Shown piece after piece: positions 26,449-33,540 of a stretch of DNA of 64,000 nt; position 1 is the stretch's first letter, and the number at the start of each line of letters is the position of its first letter. Both the position numbers and the translations under genes were made by a program. The stretch spans positions 31,233 to 95,232 of the forward strand of contig JAFVOR010000043.1 of assembly GCA_017505725.1 (NCBI GenBank), read 5' to 3'. The notes below the pieces were generated by a model. The model searched no databases and was not told the origin of the DNA. It was given only the letters and a program-made list of their open reading frames with translations. Source of the DNA: Alistipes sp. GTDB lineage: Bacteria; Bacteroidota; Bacteroidia; Bacteroidales; Rikenellaceae.

Positions 26449-27224
26449 TAGCAATGGGTCTGCAGAGCGCAATGGCGTGGGGTGGCTATGGTCACTGCTG
26501 TATAGCCTATGTAGCCGAGCAGCACCTCACACCTGAGGCAAAGGAGAAGTGCCAGCACTACCTCCGTCATTCACTCGCTTACTACGCTTCGTGGATGGAT
26601 TATTGGAGAGGCTCGTTGCACTTCAAATCGGTAAATGGCGGTCATAGCAACAAGACCACCAAGGATGGTTATGCCATCAATATGAAGAAGGGTGCTATGA
26701 GTCACCTCGTAAGAACTTTGGGTGAACTTGGTAATGGCAACTACAAGAATCTCCCTGATTCGGTGGTGCGTCAGCGACTCATCAACCTCATTCACTATCT
26801 TCCGGATATGCACTGCCCTTCGCACGTGGGCATATCGAAGAAGACCTTCCCGCAGTATGCAAGCAAAAAGGGCTTCTTCCGCAATGGTAAGTCGGTGAAC
26901 TATCACTCTTTGTGGGATGCTGCTCCTGCTATGGGTCGCAAGGGTTGGGATATCGATGACTACGCCAAGGCAGTGGACAAGGTTTCGCGCAAGCAGGCAA
27001 AGGCTTGGCAGAGTGGTACCCTTGTGGAGTGGGGTCGCGATATTGCCAAGGGCGGACATCTCGGATATCAGCTTCTCCCCGATGGAACCGATGTAACAAC
27101 GATGGCAAAGAGGGATAAGAAGGCGATGATGGATCACTGCGACAAGATGGCAATGATGGGAGCCTATCGTTTGGCCTATGTGTTGAACACCATTTTTGCT
27201 GACAAAACCATTAAAACCAAGTAG
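26409..27224 (+). CDS. A16: S1/P1-nuclease-like exported protein, full zinc site
   Basis: 271 residues, mature from Trp24 (AMA|WGGYGH). Ligands are in SWMDYWRG, GGHSNK, HYLPDMHCPSH and YHSLWD. Sister of A15 and A14. It ends with a lysine-rich tail (ADKTIKTK). B14 follows after 5 bases. Confidence 0.82.
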   Translation: MRTKRLILMLCLVVAMGLQSAMAWGGYGHCCIAYVAEQHLTPEAKEKCQHYLRHSLAYYASWMDYWRGSLHFKSVNGGHSNKTTKDGYAINMKKGAMSHLVRTLGELGNGNYKNLPDSVVRQRLINLIHYLPDMHCPSHVGISKKTFPQYASKKGFFRNGKSVNYHSLWDAAPAMGRKGWDIDDYAKAVDKVSRKQAKAWQSGTLVEWGRDIAKGGHLGYQLLPDGTDVTTMAKRDKKAMMDHCDKMAMMGAYRLAYVLNTIFADKTIKTK

Positions 27225-27229
27225 AGACT

Positions 27230-28042
27230 ATGAAGAAGATAATTTTGTTGTTGGCGTTTGTTGCAACCGTATCGGTGGCAGGCGCGTGGTCGCGTAAGTG
27301 CGATGAGGCTGTGATGATTATTGCGAGCGAGCATCTCACACCCGAGGCCGGCAAGGTGGTGAAGAAATATCTTGGCAAGAGCTTTGCCGACGATGTGCAG
27401 TATCTCTATGATACCGAGAGGGTAGAGTTCAAGCAGATGAGCAAGAAGGCTCGCAGGGCGGCCGCGGAGATTCACTTCCTCCACCTCGATAGCGAGTTTC
27501 AGCCTAAGAATGTAAAGGGCAAGGATGCCTTGAAGGCTACCGAGCAGGCTCTCGAGATTATTCGCAACCGTAATTCGCACTCGAAGGCAGAGGTTACTAC
27601 CGCTCTGCGTACAGTGATCAACCTTATGTGCGATATGCACAACCTCTCGAAGATTCGCATCGATGGCATCAAGCACTCGTTCCGCGACTTCAAATATACA
27701 ATCCCTAGTGGCGAGTTTGGACGATATGCCAAGGAGGTCAGGAAGGGTACTTGGTCGAAGACTTGGAACTCGTTCGACGGCGGATATGCTTACTTCACAG
27801 TGAAGTATTGGGCAAACGATATGCGTATCTTCATTGGTGACAAGTACGCAGATTATGCCAAGGGTTCACTCCGTGAGTGGGTTTCGGAGAGTGGTGCATT
27901 GGCTGCAAAGTATCTCGAGATCTACAAGCCTAATGTGGTGGTTCCATATATGGATCGTCGTTGGTCGACACCTGTAGCTTACGATATGATGATCAAGGGA
28001 AGTTGCCGTTTGGCGGCTCTTTTGAACGAGACCATCAAGTAG
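27230..28042 (+). CDS. B14: non-canonical S1/P1-fold paralog, last of array
   Basis: 270 residues, mature from Trp20 (AGA|WSRKCD). It has EIHFLHLD and LMCDMHNLSK, and the block WANDMRIFIG then AKGSLREWVSESG. The last helix starts G-S-C-R-L-A-A-L-L-N. A terminator hairpin begins about 20 bases after its stop, closing the array. Confidence 0.74.
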   Translation: MKKIILLLAFVATVSVAGAWSRKCDEAVMIIASEHLTPEAGKVVKKYLGKSFADDVQYLYDTERVEFKQMSKKARRAAAEIHFLHLDSEFQPKNVKGKDALKATEQALEIIRNRNSHSKAEVTTALRTVINLMCDMHNLSKIRIDGIKHSFRDFKYTIPSGEFGRYAKEVRKGTWSKTWNSFDGGYAYFTVKYWANDMRIFIGDKYADYAKGSLREWVSESGALAAKYLEIYKPNVVVPYMDRRWSTPVAYDMMIKGSCRLAALLNETIK

Positions 28043-28063
28043 TCCCGTAGATCGAAAAACGAT

Positions 28064-28101
28064 AAAGGCGTAGTGAAATAAAATTTCACTGCGCTTTTCT
28101 T
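28064..28101 (+). terminator. terminator of the nuclease-fold array
   Basis: The arms AGTGAAAT and ATTTCACT, extended by GGCG/CGC, form a long hairpin followed by TTTTCTTTT. It is the only terminator-like structure I see between 1979 and 28100. Confidence 0.75.
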
Positions 28102-28131
28102 TTGTAGTTAGCATAATTATTCCTATTTTTG
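28101..28131 (+). promoter_or_regulatory. consensus promoter of murG operon
   Basis: TTTG at 28101-28104, a 19-base spacer and TATTTTTG at 28124-28131: an exact match to the Bacteroidota sigma-ABfr consensus. The -33 box is built from the T tail of the preceding terminator. Confidence 0.8.
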
Positions 28132-28169
28132 TAGTTCCTTAGGAGTGTTGTCACAAAACTACCAGACAG

Positions 28170-29279
28170 ATGAAGAGAATTATCCTCTCCGGCGGAGGTA
28201 CCGGAGGTCACATATACCCAGCAGTTTCGGTTGCAGAGGCGTTGAAGCAGCGCTTCGGCGAGGAGGTCGAGATCCTCTTTGTAGGTGCCGAGGGCAAGAT
28301 GGAGATGACCCTTGTTCCCAACCTTGGTTATCAGATCAAGGGTTTGAATATCGTTGGCTTGCAGCGTCGCTTGGCGTGGAAGAATTTGGCGTTGCCATAC
28401 TATTTGTTGCGCAGCCTCAATCAGGCGCGTCGCATCATCAAGGAGTTTAAGCCCGATGTTGTAGCGGGCTTTGGCGGATATGCAAGTGCGCCAATTGTCT
28501 TTGTAGCACAGTGTATGGGCATACCTACCGTTATTCAGGAGCAGAACTCCTATGCGGGACTGGTCAACAAGATCGTTGGTCGTCGTGCCAAGAGCGTCTG
28601 CGTGGCATACGAGGGTATGGGACGCTTCTTCGATGCAGAGAAGGTGGTTATGACGGGCAATCCGCTGCGTAGTGCCTTTGGCAAGGGCGAGATCGATCGC
28701 GCTGCAGCCTTTGCTCACTATGGCTTGCAAGAGGGTATGCCAACAATCCTTGTGGTGGGTGGCTCGCTTGGTACACGCACTCTGAACAATATGATGAAGT
28801 CGTGGATATTGTCGCTCGATGAGGTTGGTGTCGCCCCTGTGCAGGTTATCTGGCAGACGGGTCGCTTCTACGAGAAGGAGATGCGCACCTTCTTCGAGAA
28901 CTATCCTACAAAGAATATCACGCTTGTGCCATTTATCGACCGTATGGACTACGCCTACGAGGTTGCCGATGTGGTCATCTCCCGCAGTGGTGCCTGCACC
29001 GTGTCGGAGTTGTGCTTGGCGAAGAAGCCTACACTCTTTGTTCCGTCGCCCAATGTTGCGGAGGATCACCAGACCAAGAATGCTCGCGCCTTAGTCGATA
29101 AGGATGCTGCAAGGATGGTGAGCGATGCCGAGGCTACAGATTGCGGTATTGCAACCGCTCTGAAGATGGTGGCAGATAAGGAACTCTTGGCTCGTCTGTC
29201 GGAGAATATCGGCAAGTTGGCAACTCCAGAGGCAGCCGAGCGTGTGGCAGATGAGATTGTAAAGTTTATCAAGGATTAA
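28170..29279 (+). CDS. murG: UDP-GlcNAc:lipid I N-acetylglucosaminyltransferase MurG
   Basis: 369 residues. Adds GlcNAc to lipid I to give lipid II at the inner face of the membrane. The N-terminal SGGGTGGHIYPA glycine loop, GGYASAP near residue 103, QEQNSYAG, TGNPLR and the C-terminal sugar-nucleotide motif (S-R-S-G-A-C-T-V-S-E) are all present. It has its own consensus promoter; the genes that usually precede it in a dcw cluster (mraY, murD, ftsW) are not here. murC follows after 4 bases. Confidence 0.97.
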   Translation: MKRIILSGGGTGGHIYPAVSVAEALKQRFGEEVEILFVGAEGKMEMTLVPNLGYQIKGLNIVGLQRRLAWKNLALPYYLLRSLNQARRIIKEFKPDVVAGFGGYASAPIVFVAQCMGIPTVIQEQNSYAGLVNKIVGRRAKSVCVAYEGMGRFFDAEKVVMTGNPLRSAFGKGEIDRAAAFAHYGLQEGMPTILVVGGSLGTRTLNNMMKSWILSLDEVGVAPVQVIWQTGRFYEKEMRTFFENYPTKNITLVPFIDRMDYAYEVADVVISRSGACTVSELCLAKKPTLFVPSPNVAEDHQTKNARALVDKDAARMVSDAEATDCGIATALKMVADKELLARLSENIGKLATPEAAERVADEIVKFIKD

Positions 29280-29283
29280 CACT

Positions 29284-30660
29284 ATGGCAAAAGATAGGGT
29301 ATACTTTCTCGGTATAGGCGGTATAGGTATGAGTGCTTTGGCCCGCTACTTCCTGCACGAAGGTTGGCAGGTGGCAGGCTACGACCGCACCGCTACCGAT
29401 TTGACTCGTCGACTCGAGGCGGAGGGTGCAACGGTGCACTACGAGGATGATGTAAAGCTCATACCCGAGCCTTTCCTCGACAAGGAGCATACGGTGGTAA
29501 TCTACACCCCCGCAATTCCGTCGGACCATTCGGAGCAGGCGATGTTTCGTGCCGAGGGTTTTGAGATCAAGAAGCGTTCACAGGTGTTGGGCTTGCTCTC
29601 GCAGGGCAAGTATGTGATGGCGGTGTCGGGTACTCACGGTAAGACCTCGACCTCGACCTTGACCGCGTGGCTCAACTCGGCGGTATCGGGCGAGGGATCG
29701 GCATTCTTGGGTGGTATATCCAAGAACTTCGGCTCGAATCTCGTCTTGGGCGAGGGCAATCGATTTGTGGTTGAGGCGGATGAGTTCGACCGCTCGTTCC
29801 TTCAGCTCTATCCCGATGCTGCGGTGGTCACCTCGGCCGATGCCGACCACCTCGACATCTATGGCACACACGAGAAGGTAAAGGAGGCTTTTTCGCAGTT
29901 TATTGCTCAGATCAAGGAGGGTGGTATGCTTGTGATGAAGCGAGGTGTGGATGTTGCCATCGCAAATGATAGAATTGCGGTCTATTACTACTCTTATAAC
30001 GAAGAGTGCGACTTCTATGCCAAGAATATCGAACTTCTCGAGGGCGGCTACTACCGCTACGATATTGTCACCCCTACGGGCGTTGTCGAGGGTTGTATCC
30101 TTGGCATACCAGGTTGGGTCAATATCGAGAACTCGGTGGCAGCGGTAGCTCTCTTGTGGTCGGTTGAGCGCGACTTGAAGGATCACGATGCGGTACGCAA
30201 GGCGCTTCGTGAGTTTACGGGCGTAAAGCGTCGCTTCGAGTTCTATGTGAACACTCCGCAGAGTGTCTATATGGACGACTACGCTCACCATCCGCGCGAG
30301 TTGGCTGCTACAATCACCTCGGTTAAGCAGATGTTTCCTTCCCGCAAGATGACCGCCATATTCCAGCCTCACCTCTACACTCGCACACGCGACTTGTACG
30401 AGGAGTTTGCCGAGGCGTTGAACGAGGCCGACGAGGTGGTACTCCTGCCGATATATCCTGCGCGTGAGTTGCCTATCGAGGGCATCACAACCGAGATTAT
30501 CGCAAACCTTGTGACCAAACCGTGTCGCATTGTCGAGCGCGAGGCGTTGGCGGCAACCATCGGCGAGATGGATACCGATGTGGTGGTGTCGTTCGGAGCG
30601 GGGAATATTGACGCTTGCTGCAACGATATTGCACACGCAATATCGTTAAAATCGTTCTGA
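29284..30660 (+). CDS. murC: UDP-N-acetylmuramate--L-alanine ligase MurC
   Basis: 458 residues. ATP-dependent addition of L-Ala to UDP-MurNAc, the first step of the stem peptide. N-terminal GIGGIGMSALARYF, P-loop SGTHGKTSTST (near residue 115), EADEFDRSF and the C-terminal ligase domain with DDYAHHP and FQPHLYTR. The stop codon lies inside the left arm of a 124-bp palindromic element, which may affect the transcript before ftsQ. Confidence 0.96.
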   Translation: MAKDRVYFLGIGGIGMSALARYFLHEGWQVAGYDRTATDLTRRLEAEGATVHYEDDVKLIPEPFLDKEHTVVIYTPAIPSDHSEQAMFRAEGFEIKKRSQVLGLLSQGKYVMAVSGTHGKTSTSTLTAWLNSAVSGEGSAFLGGISKNFGSNLVLGEGNRFVVEADEFDRSFLQLYPDAAVVTSADADHLDIYGTHEKVKEAFSQFIAQIKEGGMLVMKRGVDVAIANDRIAVYYYSYNEECDFYAKNIELLEGGYYRYDIVTPTGVVEGCILGIPGWVNIENSVAAVALLWSVERDLKDHDAVRKALREFTGVKRRFEFYVNTPQSVYMDDYAHHPRELAATITSVKQMFPSRKMTAIFQPHLYTRTRDLYEEFAEALNEADEVVLLPIYPARELPIEGITTEIIANLVTKPCRIVEREALAATIGEMDTDVVVSFGAGNIDACCNDIAHAISLKSF

Positions 30661-30771
30661 TGGGTAAATTTTGCACTGCACTTCGGATGTCGAAATGCTC
30701 ACATACCTTTTAGTATGCTGCGCTTTCGCCACCTCGTTTAGCACAAAATTTCCACCATCATTTACGATTTT
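30648..30771. repeat. 124-bp palindromic element, copy 1
   Basis: It begins AAAATCGTTCTGATGGGT and ends in the inverted counterpart (ATCATTTACGATTTT), with inner arms AATTTTGCAC / GCACAAAATT and a central hairpin CATAC-x6-GTATG. A second copy of the same length lies at 57580-57703. The ends are conserved, and the centre changes in a pairing-preserving way. Role unknown: a folded RNA, a non-autonomous mobile element or a transcript-end structure are all possible. Confidence 0.75.
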
Positions 30772-30784
30772 AGAAAAGATTAAA

Positions 30785-30855
30785 ATTTTGCATTTTGCAT
30801 TCTGCATTTTGAATTATAAAAGCTAATGGCCAAAGGCTAAAAGCAAAAAAAAAGG
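30785..30855. other. AT-rich tract before ftsQ
   Basis: The remainder of the murC-ftsQ gap holds imperfect TTTTGCAT / TTCTGCAT repeats and then an A9 run just before AAGG-ATG of ftsQ. I see no promoter box of the TAnnTTTG type. Confidence 0.4.
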
Positions 30856-31938
30856 ATGTGGCGTAAGATAGGTGAAATAGTAGCATCATTGGTGGCGATG
30901 GCGGTGGTCATTGCCTACCTCTGCTATGCCTCTATGCTTACGACGCAGGCGCGCAAGGAGCAGTCGGTGACCGAGGTTGTTATCTCGTTCGACAAAGGCT
31001 CCGAGAAGCATCGTTTTGCCACCGTAGACAAGATTCGCAAGCAGATTGCTCAGGGAGGTTTCAAGGTCAAGGGCAATAATATCGACCGCACCGATGTGGT
31101 GGGAATAGCTAAGCTAATCGCCAAGAACAGCTATGTAAAGGATGTGGATGTCTACACCACCTGCTCGGGAAGACTCTATGTCGATATCGAGCAGCACACT
31201 CCGGTTTTGCGCCTGTTGAGCGGTGGTCACAATTGCTACATCACAGCCGATGGTGAGGTCTTTCGCTCGCCCAATGGCGCAGCGTGCCACACACCTGTGG
31301 TGACGGGCAGTTTCCGACCTATATTCGGAGCCGACTTCGAGGGTAGTATTGCTGACTATTACGCCAAGCTGATAGCCTCGGAGGATAAGGATGTGGCTCT
31401 ACTCAACAAGCAGATATCGGAGTCGAAGCACAGCTATCGCAGCTGCGTCGAGCGTATACGCCAGCTCGACAAGAGTCGTCGACGCAGATTCTTGGAGAAT
31501 GATGAGAGTCTGAAGCTCCGCCGTGTTGGTATTGATAGAGAGAAAAAGGCAGAAGAGAACAACCTTGCGAAATTGCGTGCCGAGCTACGAAAGTTGCAGA
31601 ACAAGAAGCAGCGAGTGTTGCAGCGCAAGGCGAAGTTGATAAATGGTTGTAATGACATCCTCTGCTTGGTGGGTTTTGTCGACCAGATTGGGCAAGACTC
31701 CCATTGGAACGAGGAGATTACGCAGTTCGATATCAGAAGCAATTCGCTTGGCGAGATATCGATGCGTATGTTGCCACGCAGTGGCGACTTTGCGATAGAG
31801 TTTGGAACATTGTCGGACCGAGATGTCAAGCTGGCAAAGTTGCGCAAATTCTACGATAAGGGACTCTCACACATAGGTCATAGCTACTACAAGAGCGTTG
31901 ATGTGAGGTTCGATAAACAGGTAATATGCACAAAATAG
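30856..31938 (+). CDS. ftsQ: cell division protein FtsQ with coiled-coil insertion
   Basis: 360 residues: a short cytoplasmic start, one transmembrane helix (about residues 9-27), a POTRA-like region with KGNNIDRTDVVGIAKLIAK and YVKDVDVYT, then a beta region (TPVLRLL, ITADGEVF, VVTGSF). FtsQ links FtsK/FtsW to the FtsBL complex in the divisome. Oddity: about residues 175-265 form a highly charged Lys/Arg/Glu/Gln-rich helix (KAEENNLAKLRAELRKLQNK) that splits the beta domain, so the protein is well above the usual Bacteroidota length of about 240-250. Position between murC and ftsA supports the call. Confidence 0.88.
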   Translation: MWRKIGEIVASLVAMAVVIAYLCYASMLTTQARKEQSVTEVVISFDKGSEKHRFATVDKIRKQIAQGGFKVKGNNIDRTDVVGIAKLIAKNSYVKDVDVYTTCSGRLYVDIEQHTPVLRLLSGGHNCYITADGEVFRSPNGAACHTPVVTGSFRPIFGADFEGSIADYYAKLIASEDKDVALLNKQISESKHSYRSCVERIRQLDKSRRRRFLENDESLKLRRVGIDREKKAEENNLAKLRAELRKLQNKKQRVLQRKAKLINGCNDILCLVGFVDQIGQDSHWNEEITQFDIRSNSLGEISMRMLPRSGDFAIEFGTLSDRDVKLAKLRKFYDKGLSHIGHSYYKSVDVRFDKQVICTK

Positions 31939-31940
31939 AT

Positions 31941-33536
31941 ATGGAAAAAGAGTACGTTGTAGGTATAGACATTGGCTCTTCGCGTGTCACCGTAGCAGTG
32001 GGTCTTCGCCAAGAGGGCACGATTTCGATTAAGGGAGTCGAGACACACGATGTGGGTGCGAGTGTCAGGGATGGAGACATCCTCAATTTTGTTGATCTGG
32101 GCAAGGCTATCGTGTCGGCAAAGCAGAACCTCGAGCAGGAGCTCGGTTGTCGAATTGATTCGGCCTATGTGGGTGTATCGGGCAAGTCGGTATATTTCGT
32201 TCGCTACGAGGATCACGTCGATGTGACAAATCCCACCAACTGTGTGCGCGAGAACGAGTTGCGCGAGTTGCACAAGAGAATCGAGATGGTCACCTCTGCC
32301 AATGGTGACGAGATTGTCGACCGCATACCGCTTCGCTACCGTCTCGACAATATGCAGGAGGTGAGGAATCCTATCGGCTGCTATGGTCACAAACTCTCGG
32401 CTACCTATCTGCTGGTGTTGATTAGCAAGCAGCAGATCGATATGGTCAAGCGTACCTTCTATAGTGCTGATATTCAGATCGAGGGAATCTGTGTCAACCC
32501 TGTGTTGCTGCCCGAGGTGCTCCTCACCGAGAGCGAGGCCGAGGAGGGTGTGATGATTGTCGATTTGGGTGGTGACCTTACTGATATATCTATTGTGCGT
32601 GAGGGTAAGTTGTCCTACTTCTCGTCGTTGCCTATCGGCGCGTCGAGCATCGACCGCGACCTCTACGAGCACTTGCAGGTGCCCAAGAAGGATGTCGAGC
32701 GTTTTAAGCATATTCACGGACACGCCATCGCTGCGATAGTGCCCGAGGATACCGCCTTTACGGTGTTGACCGCAGGACATAGAAAGCGACAAATTCTCCA
32801 CCGCAATGTGGCGGTGATTACCGAGGAGCGACTCAAGGATATCACCTCGTTCATTGCATGCGAGTTGAAAGGTGTGCAGTACACCAACAAACTGCACTGC
32901 GGCGTGGTGCTTACGGGTGGCTCGGCCTATCTCAAAGAGATTGACGAGCTCTTTGCTCGTGAGTTGAAGATGAGTGTGCGCCTGGGTTGCACATTCAATG
33001 GCATCGACGATGATTCGCAAGAGAAGGTCTCCTTCCCTGATGCTGCGGTGGTCGGATTGCTGCACTATGGTGCTAAGCACAAACCTTGCAATGTGCTGCC
33101 TCAGTTCTCGACGATGGAGCGAAACAAGCCGCAGGAGAATGATAGACCAGAACCGCCTAAGAGACCAACGGATGTCACTCCGCCACCGGTCATCGATAAC
33201 ACGCCAAAACCGAAGGATGAGCCAAAGGGTGGTGAGCAAGAGTCTCAGCGACCGATACCGGATACTCCTTTGACACCGGAGCAGAATAAACCAATCGAAC
33301 CTACGGAGAACGACAAACCTCAGGATGTAAACAACGGTGGCGAAACTATCCCTGACAATGGCGATACCAACAATGGTGGCGAAAAGCCTGAAGACGCGAC
33401 CAATAAGGAGCAGGGTAAGGATAAGCCAAAGCCTGTCGAAGATGACCCTAAGCCAAGAGGCAACTTTATGACTAGATGGGCAGAGCGGATAATGAAGGGT
33501 GTGGATGGCCTCTTCGAGAAGAACGAGTATTTATGA
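31941..33536 (+). CDS. ftsA: cell division protein FtsA with long acidic-proline linker
   Basis: Actin-like ATPase that tethers FtsZ to the membrane. The ATP-binding start YVVGIDIGSSRVTVAVG, the SHS2-type segment, DLGGDLTDISIV and LTGGSAYLKEI are present over residues 1-390. About 110 residues of low complexity follow, rich in Pro, Asp, Glu, Asn and Lys, and then a C-terminal amphipathic membrane-targeting helix (FMTRWAERIMKGVDGLF). The ATG at 31941 gives 531 residues; an ATG at 31926 overlaps ftsQ by 13 bases and adds five residues. Confidence 0.93.
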   Translation: MEKEYVVGIDIGSSRVTVAVGLRQEGTISIKGVETHDVGASVRDGDILNFVDLGKAIVSAKQNLEQELGCRIDSAYVGVSGKSVYFVRYEDHVDVTNPTNCVRENELRELHKRIEMVTSANGDEIVDRIPLRYRLDNMQEVRNPIGCYGHKLSATYLLVLISKQQIDMVKRTFYSADIQIEGICVNPVLLPEVLLTESEAEEGVMIVDLGGDLTDISIVREGKLSYFSSLPIGASSIDRDLYEHLQVPKKDVERFKHIHGHAIAAIVPEDTAFTVLTAGHRKRQILHRNVAVITEERLKDITSFIACELKGVQYTNKLHCGVVLTGGSAYLKEIDELFARELKMSVRLGCTFNGIDDDSQEKVSFPDAAVVGLLHYGAKHKPCNVLPQFSTMERNKPQENDRPEPPKRPTDVTPPPVIDNTPKPKDEPKGGEQESQRPIPDTPLTPEQNKPIEPTENDKPQDVNNGGETIPDNGDTNNGGEKPEDATNKEQGKDKPKPVEDDPKPRGNFMTRWAERIMKGVDGLFEKNEYL

Positions 33537-33540
33537 AGTG

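Larger units (their letters stand above)
3159..28042 (+). other. tandem array of 30 S1/P1-nuclease-fold paralogs
   Basis: Thirty exported paralogs lie head to tail, interrupted only by dtd. Type A (16 genes, named A1-A16 here) has the full P1-nuclease zinc ligand set: mature Trp1, then G-H at position 6, D in SW(M/Q/L)D, H in WH, H-x3-D-x-H-C-P-x-H, and H-x3-D. Type B (14 genes, B1-B14) shares the signal peptide, the L-T-P-E-A-K helix and the C-terminal Y-R-L-A-x-x-L-N helix, but lacks most ligands and carries its own motifs: V-L-R-N-R, D-x-H-N-L-S-N and G-T-x-R-D-W. Order: A1 dtd A2 B1 A3 B2 A4 B3 A5 B4 A6 A7 B5 A8 B6 A9 B7 A10 B8 A11 B9 A12 B10 A13 B11 A14 B12 A15 B13 A16 B14. Gaps are 0-50 bases. 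Confidence 0.9.

Noticed and set aside
5268-28042. Type-B genes as decaying pseudogenes
   Set aside because: All 14 frames are intact with signal peptides and shared B-only motifs, which is not the pattern of neutral decay.
3159-28042. Bacterial zinc-dependent phospholipase C (PF00882) instead of S1/P1 nuclease fold
   Set aside because: Both families start with a zinc-binding Trp, but the Trp-x4-His spacing, SWxD, H-x3-D-x-H-x-P-x-H and H-x3-D order fit S1/P1. Substrate remains unproven, so phosphoesterase activity on lipids is not fully excluded.
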